From the NCBI GenBank assembly GCA_009700115.1, contig WLMU01000008.1, forward strand, positions 1 to 43,858: 43,858 nt of DNA, written 5' to 3'. The notes below the pieces were generated by a model. That model saw only the letters and a list, made by a program, of their open reading frames with translations, was not told where the DNA came from and ran no database searches. Below are positions 9,614 to 19,796 of this stretch, piece by piece. Made by a program: the position numbers and the translations under genes. The stretch is from Actinomycetota bacterium (GTDB lineage Bacteria > Actinomycetota > Acidimicrobiia > Acidimicrobiales > Acidimicrobilacustridaceae). The number at the start of each line of letters is the position of its first letter. Positions within the stretch are counted from its first letter, which is position 1.

Positions 9614-11137
9614 CTACGGCGAGAGTTTCACGGGGTCCACGGCATCGAGATACAGCGTGGACGCAAAGAGCCCGACCATGAGAAGCACCACCACATAGGT
9701 GACGGGCATCAGTTTGGCCATGTCGACCCGATAGGACTTTCCCGATCTGCGGGTACGAATCTCTTCATAGGTAGCAACGGCGATGTGTCCGCCATCAAAC
9801 GGCAACAAGGGGGCCAGGTTGATGAGACCGAGGAAAATATTGACCGTGGCGAGAAGCGCCAATACGCCCGCCCAGCCCGCCTGCTCGCCAAGTTGGGTGC
9901 CCACGTTCACGATGCCGAGCAGCGACATCGGACGATCGGCGTTCGATGACGCCGTCGGAGCGGGCGCTGCCCCTGAAGTCGCCGACCCCGCTGGCTCGAC
10001 TGAACCCGAAGATGTGGAGCTTCCCCCGTTGGCAACCTGCGTCGCTAACTTTCCAATACCTGATGGCGAGAAGATGCGGCCGATTCCCTGCACTGATCCA
10101 ACAACGGTGTCACCGAACGCACTGAACGCTTGTCCGGTTGCTTCCACGATGCCGGCATGCACGAGCACCGAACGGGGACTAACGCCAAGGAAACCTCGGT
10201 ACCCGTCGATCGGCAATGCAATAGGACCATCGATCGTGGTTGTGAACGCGCGGTCGTTGCGATCGAACGTGACGACCACCGGACCTAAAACTCGAAGCAT
10301 CGCCGACTGCGCTTCTGAATAGGAAGACACAACCGTGTCGCCCACCTTCGTGACCCGATCGCCGGGAACGAGCGGCTGCAACGCGCGGGCACCATCGGCG
10401 TTGAGCGACCAACCGATGGTGGCGGGAATCGTGAACTGTTCGTCGCCACGTTGAATAGTGAGTTCACCAACGGTGCCGCCGTGTGCGCGGATCGTCGATG
10501 TGAAGTCATCGAACGCACCTACGGGTTGGCCATCGAACGCCAAAATACGGTCGCCAGGCTCAAGACCAGCCGCAGCAGCAGCCGAACCACTTGAAACTGA
10601 TTCGATCTTCCATTTATCGGATGACGGGTGACCGAACCCAGCAAATACAACAACAAGCAACAACAAGCCCAAGACGATGTTGACCACCGGCCCAGCAAGA
10701 ACAACCGGCATGCGCTGCCAATAGGACTGTGCCCGATAGGTGCGCTCTTCATCGTCAGTAGTTTCGATTTCCTCAAGGCCGTGCATGCCAATGATGCGCA
10801 CATAAGCCCCGGCAGGAATCAGTTTGAGTCCGTACTCGGTTTCGCCGCGCCGGAATGACCACACACGCGGTCCGAAACCAATGAAGAACTCGGTGACCTT
10901 CATGCCATTGCGCTTCGCCATGAGAAAGTGACCCATCTCATGCAAAAAGACCGACGCAACAATCGCGATGATAAGGACGAAGAGCCAAATACGAGTGAAC
11001 GCCACCCACCCGAGCAGGGACAGGAGAAGTCCCAGCAGCACGATCTGGTTTCCAAAAAATCGCTCAAGCAGCGCTGGCTTGGCTACGACTGTTGGGTCGC
11101 CATCATTTCCTGCTTCAATCTCAGTTGGAGTCGTCAT
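9614..11137 (-). CDS. M50 site-2 protease, RseP/Rip1-like
   Basis: Membrane zinc metalloprotease that cuts transmembrane substrates such as anti-sigma factors. The 507 residues hold an N-terminal membrane segment region with the zinc site HEMGH (about residue 66), PDZ-like sequence around 180-260 (SGSAAAAAGLEPGDRILAFD) and a second, weaker PDZ-like stretch (LVPGDRVTKVGDTVV). A Ser/Ala/Pro-rich low-complexity insert follows at about 370-410, then the C-terminal membrane region with the third metal ligand in LLPFDGGH. The position between dxr and ispG is the same as mycobacterial rip1. The ATG overlaps the dxr stop by 4 nt. The low-complexity insert is unusual. Substrates cannot be told from sequence. 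Confidence 0.92.
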   Translation of the reverse strand: MTTPTEIEAGNDGDPTVVAKPALLERFFGNQIVLLGLLLSLLGWVAFTRIWLFVLIIAIVASVFLHEMGHFLMAKRNGMKVTEFFIGFGPRVWSFRRGETEYGLKLIPAGAYVRIIGMHGLEEIETTDDEERTYRAQSYWQRMPVVLAGPVVNIVLGLLLLVVVFAGFGHPSSDKWKIESVSSGSAAAAAGLEPGDRILAFDGQPVGAFDDFTSTIRAHGGTVGELTIQRGDEQFTIPATIGWSLNADGARALQPLVPGDRVTKVGDTVVSSYSEAQSAMLRVLGPVVVTFDRNDRAFTTTIDGPIALPIDGYRGFLGVSPRSVLVHAGIVEATGQAFSAFGDTVVGSVQGIGRIFSPSGIGKLATQVANGGSSTSSGSVEPAGSATSGAAPAPTASSNADRPMSLLGIVNVGTQLGEQAGWAGVLALLATVNIFLGLINLAPLLPFDGGHIAVATYEEIRTRRSGKSYRVDMAKLMPVTYVVVLLMVGLFASTLYLDAVDPVKLSP

Positions 11138-12333
11138 GTGCGCACCGTCGTCGCAAATCGATTGAGTTCTTCCGATGCGACTCGTCGTGCCTGAGCATCG
11201 GCATCGATAACCGATGGGGCATCCGTCGCGGGTGCACCGTCGTGACGATCGAGAGTGGCCGAAATGATCGCAGCGATGTCACGCCATGCGATCTGGCCTT
11301 GAAGAAATGCGTCGACCGCAACCTCGTTTGCCGCGCTGATCCAGGCCGGTGCCGTTCCACCAGCACGGCCAGCGGCATAGGCAAGCGCCAAACACGGGAA
11401 TGCCTTGAGGTCGGGCGGCTCGAAATCGAGTCGTCCGAGGGTTGACCAATCGATGCGACCGAATGGTGTTGTGATGCGATCGGGCCAGGCCAACGCGTAT
11501 CCGATGGGAAGACGCATATCAGGAGTCGAGAGTTGCGCAATGGTTGATGCATCGGTGAACTCGACCATTGAGTGCACGATCGACTGCGGGTGAACAACGA
11601 CATCGATCTCGTCGAATCCGATGCCGTATCCAGCGTCCCCTGCCGGCACGCCAAAGAGTTCGTGCGCTTCGATCACCTCGAGACCCTTATTCATAAGCGT
11701 CGATGAATCGATTGTGATCTTGGGACCCATGCTCCACGTCGGATGAGCCAGCGCATTTTCGATCGTGACATTTGCCAGGTCTTCGGCGCTGCGGCCGCGA
11801 AACGGGCCACCACTTGCCGTGAGAAGCAGTCGAGCAACGCGAGTTCGATTATCGGTTGCACGAAGGCACTGATGAATTGCTCCGTGTTCACTATCGACGG
11901 GAACAAGTTCGGCGCCAGGAGTACGACGCGCAATCTGCACGACAGGCCCGGCCGCAATCAATGACTCTTTATTGGCCAACGCAAGTCGGCGGCCTGCTTC
12001 GAGTGTCGCCAACGTGACCGACAGCCCGGCAAACCCGACCACACCGTTCACCACGACATCGGCCTCGAGAGCGAGGCTCGCCATTGCGTCGGCACCGCCG
12101 CGAACATCGACACCTGGGAGTTCGGCAGCAATGTAGAGAGCTGCGCCCGGATCACTAATTGCAACGACAGCCGGTCGGTAACGACGGGCCTGTTCGATGA
12201 TCACGTCAGGTTGGCGACCCGTGGCCCCAAGCGCGGTGAGTTCGAAGTGTTCTGATTCGGCGTCGATGACCTCGAGCGCTTGCGTGCCTATCGAGCCGGT
12301 AGATCCGGCGAGGGCGACACGAGTCAACGACAT
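11134..12333 (-). CDS. dxr: Dxr (IspC): DXP reductoisomerase
   Basis: Second step of the MEP pathway: NADPH-dependent conversion of DXP to MEP. The 399-residue protein has the NADPH-binding start VALAGSTGSIGTQALEVI, LANKESLIAAG, the metal/substrate block VPVDSEHGAIHQCL, the flexible-loop region TASGGPFRG and TIDSSTLMNKGLEVIEAHEL. All core residues look intact and the length is normal. It begins 42 nt after cdsA and overlaps the M50 protease start (ATGA). With ispG two genes downstream it makes this a MEP-pathway operon. Confidence 0.97.
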   Translation of the reverse strand: MSLTRVALAGSTGSIGTQALEVIDAESEHFELTALGATGRQPDVIIEQARRYRPAVVAISDPGAALYIAAELPGVDVRGGADAMASLALEADVVVNGVVGFAGLSVTLATLEAGRRLALANKESLIAAGPVVQIARRTPGAELVPVDSEHGAIHQCLRATDNRTRVARLLLTASGGPFRGRSAEDLANVTIENALAHPTWSMGPKITIDSSTLMNKGLEVIEAHELFGVPAGDAGYGIGFDEIDVVVHPQSIVHSMVEFTDASTIAQLSTPDMRLPIGYALAWPDRITTPFGRIDWSTLGRLDFEPPDLKAFPCLALAYAAGRAGGTAPAWISAANEVAVDAFLQGQIAWRDIAAIISATLDRHDGAPATDAPSVIDADAQARRVASEELNRFATTVRT

Positions 12334-12375
12334 GGATTCAGCCTACCGAGAGAGAATCCGAGATTCCCCGCGGGA

Positions 12376-13842
12376 TCAGCCCAATCCGAGGATTCGCACG
12401 ACGTAGTAGGTCGCGGGCAGGACGAACAAGAGCGCATCGAAGCGATCGAGCAGCCCTCCATGCTCTGGGAGCATCGAACCCATGTCCTTGAGGCCGAGAT
12501 CACGTTTGAACTGTGACTCCGCAAGATCGCCCAACGGAGCCACGACGGCGAGGACGACAGCGAGCACAAGCGCCTTGCCTGCACTCAACGAACCCACGCC
12601 CAAGACCACAACAAGTACAAAGACCGCAAAAACCGTGGCCGCGATTCCGCCAACAAGCCCTTCGACAGTTTTATTCGGAGAAATCACGCTCAGCGGACTC
12701 CGACCCATCGCTCTACCGAAGAAGAATCCACCCACATCGGTGGCGACCGCTGCGAAGACCGCAACAAGCAGCAAGCTCACACCCTGAGCTGGGATGTCGA
12801 CGATCAGCGCGGCATAACTGCCGAGTACGCCAACCCAAATAACTCCGATAAGCGTGATGCCGAGGTTCGCGGTCGGGCGAGCTCGCCCACTCGCGCTACT
12901 GAGATACCAAACAACACCAAAGATGAATGTGAGAACGATGATTGCCGGAATTGCAGACTCGCCCTTCCAGTAACACGCAATCGGAAGTCCTGCGACTGCT
13001 GCAAGGCCAAGCAACGTTGCAGGACGAAATCCGCTGCGCTGCATTGCAGTGAAGTATTCGAACCCTGCGGCAACCAGAACAACTTCGATGAGAAGCATTG
13101 CGGGTGCTGGACCGGCCTTGAACAAAAGCGCGGCAACGATTGCCATCCCGATACCAACTGCTGCAGCAATTGGGACATTGCGACCCTTTGTGCCTTCAGG
13201 CGCACTTTCATCTTCGGGCTTGCGGACTCGTTCAGCGCGCGCCGCTGGAGGGGCAGGAGGAGGCGGCAATGGAGCCTCTGTCGGAGCACCGACAAGATCG
13301 GGTGGAAGAAGAATTGCCGACAACGAATCGTTGGCGATGTCGACAGAGCGAGCAGCGCGTCCCCGACGTGAACCGCGGCGGCGAGGCTGCGGGTCGAGTT
13401 CGACATCGTCGAAATTCAAATACGCCTCGTCAGAGATGCGGTCATCGGTATCGAGCGCGCCAAGCCGCTCGGCAACTGGTTCATCGGGTTCGACCGAACC
13501 GAGATCGGCGAAGAGATCGCCGTGCTCGGTTGTGTCGTGCTCACTTCGCCAGCGTGGACTATCGGTCATCGATGCGCGGTCGTCATCGGTCACATTGTCT
13601 CCGATGACAACGGCAGGTACCTGACCAGTCGCCGGTTCGGTCCAATGCGGCATTTCGTGTTCGCCGGTGGGTGGTCCGACATTCATTACCGGCGGCGGAG
13701 GGGGCGGAAGGTCGCGCTCGGGAAGTCGAGTAGCGATATCGGGACGACTTGATGCCTCGGCTATTTCGTCAACGGTGATGATCCGAACTTCTTCGGGATC
13801 GCCTGGCGCTCTCGGTTCTCGAGACAAGTCATCAGGCGCCAT
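12376..13842 (-). CDS. cdsA: CdsA: phosphatidate cytidylyltransferase with long N-terminal extension
   Basis: Integral membrane enzyme making CDP-diacylglycerol from CTP and phosphatidic acid. The C-terminal ~260 residues hold about eight hydrophobic segments and the full family signature near the end (SQFKRDLGLKDMGS then LPEHGGLLDRFD), plus SPNKTVEGLVGG. The first ~215 residues are not part of the family fold: acidic, Pro-rich stretches (RDLPPPPPPVMN, APLPPPPAPPAARAE) and an Arg-rich patch (RRRGSRRGRAAR), predicted to be disordered and cytoplasmic. The start at 13842 shares one base with the frr stop (TGATG). The enzyme call is secure; the role of the extension is unknown. Confidence 0.94.
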   Translation of the reverse strand: MAPDDLSREPRAPGDPEEVRIITVDEIAEASSRPDIATRLPERDLPPPPPPVMNVGPPTGEHEMPHWTEPATGQVPAVVIGDNVTDDDRASMTDSPRWRSEHDTTEHGDLFADLGSVEPDEPVAERLGALDTDDRISDEAYLNFDDVELDPQPRRRGSRRGRAARSVDIANDSLSAILLPPDLVGAPTEAPLPPPPAPPAARAERVRKPEDESAPEGTKGRNVPIAAAVGIGMAIVAALLFKAGPAPAMLLIEVVLVAAGFEYFTAMQRSGFRPATLLGLAAVAGLPIACYWKGESAIPAIIVLTFIFGVVWYLSSASGRARPTANLGITLIGVIWVGVLGSYAALIVDIPAQGVSLLLVAVFAAVATDVGGFFFGRAMGRSPLSVISPNKTVEGLVGGIAATVFAVFVLVVVLGVGSLSAGKALVLAVVLAVVAPLGDLAESQFKRDLGLKDMGSMLPEHGGLLDRFDALLFVLPATYYVVRILGLG

Positions 13843-14411
13843 CAGTCCTCCATCAATTCAGTTTCCTTGGCACCCAGTGCGTCACTGATTTCCGCTTCTT
13901 GGGTGTGAATGATTTTGTCGAGTTCTTTCTCGGCGCGTTCCAGTTCGTCTTTGGAGAGGTCGGCAGACTTCTCGAGCGCCTCAAGTTCTTGGCGTGTCGA
14001 CCGACGCTGGTTACGCAACGAGACCTTGCCTTCCTCAGCCATATTCTTGACGACCTTCACGAGTTCTTTGCGACGCTCACCAGTGAGCGGAGGAAACGTG
14101 AGGCGAATCGAAATGCCGTCGTTGCTCGGATTGAGTCCGAGGTCAGACTGCTGAAGCGCACGTTCGATCGCTCCGATTGCTCCCTTGTCGTAGGGAGTGA
14201 TGAGCAATTGCCGAGCTTCAGGAACATTGAAGCCAGCGATCTGTTGCAGCGGAACTTCCGAGCCGTAGTAATCAACCAGAATTTTCTCGACAAGAGCGGG
14301 AGCAGCCCGGCCGGTACGAATGGAAGCGAAGTCGGCTCGCGTATGCACGACGACCTTCTTCATCTTGTCGACTGTTTCTGCAAGCAGCAGGTCGGCCATC
14401 TCTGATGTCAT
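13842..14411 (-). CDS. frr: Frr: ribosome recycling factor
   Basis: Splits post-termination ribosomes together with EF-G. The frame is open to 14513, but the ATG at 14411 has GGAG about 7 nt upstream and gives a normal 189-residue protein starting MTSEMADLLLAETVDKMKK; a second ATG four codons on is the alternative. Family motifs include RTGRAAPALVEKILVDYYG and the C-terminal helix pair (LPPLTGERRKELVK-like block read as FPPLTGERRKELVKVVK). It lies 52 nt after pyrH and overlaps cdsA by one base, in the pyrH-frr-cdsA order typical of actinobacteria. Confidence 0.95.
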   Translation of the reverse strand: MTSEMADLLLAETVDKMKKVVVHTRADFASIRTGRAAPALVEKILVDYYGSEVPLQQIAGFNVPEARQLLITPYDKGAIGAIERALQQSDLGLNPSNDGISIRLTFPPLTGERRKELVKVVKNMAEEGKVSLRNQRRSTRQELEALEKSADLSKDELERAEKELDKIIHTQEAEISDALGAKETELMED

Positions 14412-14463
14412 CAGAACACTCCAGGAGAAATCGACAAATGCGACGGGGACTCCAACAACCGCC

Positions 14464-15989
<1,526 letters not shown>

Positions 15990-15995
15990 GGGGGT

Positions 15996-16901
15996 TTAGG
16001 ACTCCTGGGTCGTTTCGTTTGCGGGATCGGTCTGCGTGATTGCTTCTTCGGCAGTTGCGCGTTCTGAAGCGATACGTGCTTCACGAGCAGCGGCCGCTTC
16101 TGCAGCCTGACGACGAGCATCGGCCTGAGCAGCCTCATGCGCTTCTTCTTCTTCAGGGGTGCGCTCGGCGACAATGGCCGGGCCCTCGGGAGAAACTGCG
16201 CCACGCTTGCGCGATGCAATAAAGCGTCCTTCTTCAACGGCATCGCTGATCACGCGAGCCATGAGGTTCGCGGAACGAATGGCGTCGTCGTTGCCCGGGA
16301 TCACAAACGTGATGATGTCGGGATCACAGTTGGTGTCGACAACAGCAACAATCGGAAGACCGAGCTTGTTGGCTTCGGTAACGGCGATGTCTTCCTTCTT
16401 GGTGTCAAGAACAAAGATCGCGCTTGGGAGGCGTTCCATGTTGCGGATGCCGCCAAGGTTGCGCTCGAGCTTCTCGAGTTCACGGCTAATAAGAAGGGCT
16501 TCCTTCTTCGGCATCGCTTCGAAGTCACCAGAATCGCGCATGCGCTGGTAGTCCTTCATTTTTGCGACGCGCTTCGACATGGTCTGGAAGTTGGTGAGCA
16601 TGCCGCCGAGCCAACGCTCGTTGACATAGGGCATGCCGCAGCGTTCGGCGTAGTTACGCACCGGATCCTGGGCTTGCTTCTTCGTGCCCACGAACAGGAT
16701 CGAGCCACCGTCGGCAACGAGATCACGTACGAAGTTGTACGCGGTTTCGATACGGCCGAGCGTCTGCTCAAGATCGATGATGTAGATGCCATTGCGCTCG
16801 CCGTGAATGAATCGCTTCATCTTCGGGTTCCAACGGCGGGTCTGATGACCGAAATGCACGCCGGAATCGAGCAGTTGGCGCATTGTGACAACTGGTGCCA
16901 T
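15996..16901 (-). CDS. rpsB: RpsB: 30S ribosomal protein S2 with acidic C-terminal extension
   Basis: Structural protein of the small subunit. The frame is open to 16982, but the ATG at 16901 (AAGGA about 8 nt upstream) gives the conserved N-terminus ([20 protein letters not shown]), so it is preferred; the product is 301 residues. The S2 core runs to about residue 230 with [26 protein letters not shown] and [19 protein letters not shown] ~70-residue tail follows, rich in Glu and Ala ([14 protein letters not shown]...), longer than in most bacteria and probably helical. It is the first gene of the rpsB-tsf-pyrH-frr-cdsA run; its promoter and leader must lie in 16902-17091. Confidence 0.95.
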   Translation of the reverse strand: MAPVVTMRQLLDSGVHFGHQTRRWNPKMKRFIHGERNGIYIIDLEQTLGRIETAYNFVRDLVADGGSILFVGTKKQAQDPVRNYAERCGMPYVNERWLGGMLTNFQTMSKRVAKMKDYQRMRDSGDFEAMPKKEALLISRELEKLERNLGGIRNMERLPSAIFVLDTKKEDIAVTEANKLGLPIVAVVDTNCDPDIITFVIPGNDDAIRSANLMARVISDAVEEGRFIASRKRGAVSPEGPAIVAERTPEEEEAHEAAQADARRQAAEAAAAREARIASERATAEEAITQTDPANETTQES

Positions 16902-17025
16902 GAGGGTGTTCCTTCCCATCGGTTCGGAGGATCGCAGGCCCGTGCTGGCGTCTTCCAGGATGGAGACGACCGTGGGGTGCACGGCTGCGGGGTGTCTAGA
17001 GGTATGTCGATCGGGTGATCAACAT

Positions 17026-17043
17026 GCCCAACGGTCGTTGGGC
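17026..17043. promoter_or_regulatory. Small hairpin in the rpsB upstream region
   Basis: A perfect 7-bp inverted repeat (GCCCAAC / GTTGGGC) around a GGTC loop lies 49 nt past the stop of the secreted hydrolase gene and about 125 nt before rpsB. There is no U-tract on the minus strand, so a terminator is doubtful. It could be part of an rpsB leader structure. The rest of 16902-17091 shows nothing I can name. Confidence 0.3.
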
Positions 17044-17091
17044 CGGGTTGTGAGTGTATGGGAGCACTAGGGAAAGGGGCCAGCCCACCGA

Positions 17092-18774
17092 TTAGTCGCC
17101 CGGCGGGATGGCCAGCACGCCGGCACCAATCGCCGCATTCGCGCTGGCGAGGGTCTCGCCGTATCGGATGGTTTCGGCCGTCAGAACCCCCGAAAGGGCG
17201 ACACCGAAGCTCTGACAGGTGGGACCCATTCCTGCCACGGCAAGGCCGATTTCCCTTGTGGCTGCTGGGGTGGAGGGAAGCGAGCCGTGAGCCTCTTTCC
17301 CAATGGGCGTCGGCAAGATGATCGACGCATCGGCAGCTGAATCTCCGGCCGAAGACCCCGGAACCACCAAATCACCCGAGCCGCCGATCGTCACGAACCG
17401 AACCCCTGCGGGAATCGGCCGATTGTGGAGTTCGTCCATCGTTGCCGAGGTTTCGGCCAAATCCGTCAACGCCGGCAACCGGTTGTCGAGTTCATCGGCC
17501 ATACCGGAAGCGCGCACCTGCGACAACGCCGCAGCGCCACCGGGAGTGTCAGCGAGAGCAACCACGCCGGTGGCCAACGGGGCTCCTCGTTGAGGAGAAG
17601 ACACCGTCACCAATGTTTGAACCTCTGATGGAAGTTGATTCTCTGCTCCAGAACGCTCGACTGCGAGACGGGCCACAACGCCGCCTTGCGAATGACCAAC
17701 AACGTCAATCGGAACACCTGGTTGTGCAATCGCAACCGACTGCAAGAGAACACCCAAACGATCTGCGGAGGTTCCAACCGACTGCTGACTGTCGGTGGCA
17801 GTAAACGGACGAGTCGTGATTGCTCCGAGTGGTTGTGACACATCCTCACGCAACGTCGATCCTTGATCGTTACTAACTCGGGGAGCCTGACCACCTTCGT
17901 AGGAGTATCGAACGACATCGGTATCGGCATAGCCAAGTGATTTGGTATCGATCTCCCACGCAGTATTCGAGTCGCTTGCAGTACCCAGTCCGCTCACCAA
18001 GACGACGATGCGTCGCGTCGCGTGAGAAGGAACTGGAGTTGAAGACTCCGTGCAAGTCCGGCGGTCCTTGAACCATTTTCCAACCGCATACGCAAGTCGC
18101 GCTGCGTGAGTATCCGGATTCAACTCGACCACATAATGAGTGAGCAACGCCGATGTCCGTGAAGAAAAACTCGCCGCTACGGACAGTGCGGCAACTCCGT
18201 CGTCGAGAAATGTCTCAAGTAACGATCGGCGCTCTTGTGCACCTAACCGTTCGAGACCTTGATCGGTGCCGGGTACGAGTCGTACCGACGGCCGAAGAGA
18301 ACCCGCAAGAAGCGCTTCGGGATCGAGATAGGAATTATCGGGCGCACGAACACCAAAATGGAATGGCCCACCGGCGATTCCGATGACCTCGCCACCATGA
18401 ACCCGATTACCGACATCGACCGAGATCAATGCCAAGAATGAATAACTCGTTCGCAAGCCATCGGAGTGTTCAACGGTGACATGAAGTTGGCCGCCAACCT
18501 GCCCAGCAAAAATCACACGCCCATCGCCAGCCGCCCAGATCTGGGCGCCAGGTTCAGTGCCGTAGTCGATACCACGGTTGCCAGCCATCCATGGTTTCGG
18601 CGGTGGTCGGAAGTGATCGATTATCGGAGTGTCACTCGGCGGTCGGTAGTCCCCAGATGACGGCGCAGCACTTGTCAGTTTCGGCGTCATGAACACAAAC
18701 ATCGAAGAACTGACAGCAACAACAAGAGCGAGTCTGACAACACGCGCCCGCAAAGTGAACGGCACTGATCGCAC
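17092..18774 (-). CDS. Secreted fusion of a degenerate LytM/M23 domain and an alpha/beta hydrolase
   Basis: 560 residues with a signal peptide (1-36, hydrophobic core LALVVAVSSSMFVFM). Residues about 60-145 are a LytM/M23 fold (GIDYGTEPG, AAGDGRVIFAGQ, VGNRVHGGEVIGIAG), but three of five active residues are changed: the metal His of HxGxD is Asn66, the His of YxHL is Phe113 and the first His of HLH is Pro137; Asp70 and His139 remain. It is therefore probably a non-enzymatic LytM, as in EnvC/NlpD. Residues about 250-560 are an alpha/beta hydrolase with nucleophile elbow GHSQGG (Ser362) and likely Asp468 and His496, a lipase/PGAP1-like triad. The start is GTG at 18774 with AAGGA. It occupies the slot of the M23 gene next to rpsB in mycobacteria. 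Substrate unknown. Confidence 0.75.
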   Translation of the reverse strand: MRSVPFTLRARVVRLALVVAVSSSMFVFMTPKLTSAAPSSGDYRPPSDTPIIDHFRPPPKPWMAGNRGIDYGTEPGAQIWAAGDGRVIFAGQVGGQLHVTVEHSDGLRTSYSFLALISVDVGNRVHGGEVIGIAGGPFHFGVRAPDNSYLDPEALLAGSLRPSVRLVPGTDQGLERLGAQERRSLLETFLDDGVAALSVAASFSSRTSALLTHYVVELNPDTHAARLAYAVGKWFKDRRTCTESSTPVPSHATRRIVVLVSGLGTASDSNTAWEIDTKSLGYADTDVVRYSYEGGQAPRVSNDQGSTLREDVSQPLGAITTRPFTATDSQQSVGTSADRLGVLLQSVAIAQPGVPIDVVGHSQGGVVARLAVERSGAENQLPSEVQTLVTVSSPQRGAPLATGVVALADTPGGAAALSQVRASGMADELDNRLPALTDLAETSATMDELHNRPIPAGVRFVTIGGSGDLVVPGSSAGDSAADASIILPTPIGKEAHGSLPSTPAATREIGLAVAGMGPTCQSFGVALSGVLTAETIRYGETLASANAAIGAGVLAIPPGD

Positions 18775-18780
18775 ACTGAT

Positions 18781-18811
18781 CCTTCCGGTTACGACTACTC
18801 ACCGGGGAAGG
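18781..18811 (-). promoter_or_regulatory. Hairpin covering the ribosome-binding site of the LytM-hydrolase gene
   Basis: Arms 18781-18789 and 18801-18811 pair over 9 bp with a 2-nt bulge and an 11-nt loop. On the minus strand the 3' arm ends in GGAAGG, which forms the Shine-Dalgarno for the GTG at 18774. The structure lies 20 nt after the xerC stop and could reduce initiation, or act as a weak pause. It has no U-tract. Confidence 0.4.
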
Positions 18812-18830
18812 ATGAAGCGGTATAGCTAGT

Positions 18831-19796
18831 TCAAGCGCGCGGGTGGGTTGAGTCGACCACTGTGCGCAAGCGTTCTTTGCTTACATGCGTGTAGAGCTGC
18901 GTTGTAGCAAGATCAGCGTGTCCGAGCAGTTCCTGCACGGCCCGGAGATCGGCTCCGCCGTCGAGCAAATGCGTAGCGAAGGTGTGGCGCAACGCGTGCG
19001 GATGTGTCGGGGAAGGTGCGCGACGGTCGAGCAGACGACGAACATCCCGAGTGCCGAGTCGCGTTCCCTTGCGATTGAGAAACACCGCATCGGATGGTGA
19101 CGATGCCGTGGCCAGCACGCGCCGACCATGGCCAAGCCACTGTTCAAGTGCTTCGACCGCAGGGGCACTCAGCGGAACGACGCGCTGTTTGGAACCCTTA
19201 CCCCACACCACGACACGTCGGCGAGCAAGGTCGAGGTCTTCGGGGCGAATGCTGCAGACCTCCGAAACGCGCAATCCGCTTCCGTAAAGGAGTTCAAGGA
19301 CCGCGTCGTCACGAGAGCGAATCGCTGGAGGATCATTCGCCGTTGTCCCTGGCGGATTATCGAGAACTTGCGTGAGTTCATCGTCACGAAGAACGCGCGG
19401 AAGCCGACCCGTTGAACCGGGGGCACTGAGACCAGCCGAGGGGTCGGCATTGAGATGACCGCTACGAACAAGCCATGCAAAGTAACGGCGCAACGCAGAC
19501 GCTTTTCGAGCAATAGAACGCCGCGCAAGCTTTCTCGTAGTCATCGCACCGATGTAGCGCCGCAAAATCGTGCGGCTGACATCGGCTGGCATTTCGATGT
19601 CTTGGCGGCCCACCCATTCGACGAACTGGTGGATGTCACTGCGATAGGCGCGAAGAGTTGCGTCAGAGACCGACGTCAGTGACGCTTGGAACTCATCAAG
19701 AAACCACGGATCTGCTTCGCGAGCCACAAACAAAACTGTAACGGCGAGCATTGAACGTTCTCTCGGATGCTTGGTGATCGTTGCGCACGCCGTCAT
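18831..19796 (-). CDS. xerC: XerC-like tyrosine recombinase
   Basis: Resolves chromosome dimers at dif with a XerD partner. The 321 residues contain the N-terminal SAM-like core-binding domain (about 25-115, SDATLRAYRSDIHQFVEW) and the catalytic domain with Arg in GSGLRVSEV, Lys in GKGSKQR, the HxxR box HALRHTFATHLLDGG, the second His in LGHADLATTQLYTHV and the nucleophile Tyr there. All catalytic residues are present. The ATG at 19796 overlaps the dprA stop (ATGA) and has a GGGGGAG upstream; a later ATG at 19751 is possible. The comM-dprA-xerC order matches mycobacteria, which argues for the housekeeping XerC and against a phage integrase. Confidence 0.9.
   Translation of the reverse strand: MTACATITKHPRERSMLAVTVLFVAREADPWFLDEFQASLTSVSDATLRAYRSDIHQFVEWVGRQDIEMPADVSRTILRRYIGAMTTRKLARRSIARKASALRRYFAWLVRSGHLNADPSAGLSAPGSTGRLPRVLRDDELTQVLDNPPGTTANDPPAIRSRDDAVLELLYGSGLRVSEVCSIRPEDLDLARRRVVVWGKGSKQRVVPLSAPAVEALEQWLGHGRRVLATASSPSDAVFLNRKGTRLGTRDVRRLLDRRAPSPTHPHALRHTFATHLLDGGADLRAVQELLGHADLATTQLYTHVSKERLRTVVDSTHPRA

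Noticed and set aside
16137-17018. Plus-strand 293-residue frame
   Set aside because: Antisense to rpsB and its upstream region; no protein-like pattern.
18831-19796. Integrase of an integrated element
   Set aside because: The neighbours are dprA and rpsB in the conserved actinobacterial order; no att sites or cargo genes; it fits XerC.
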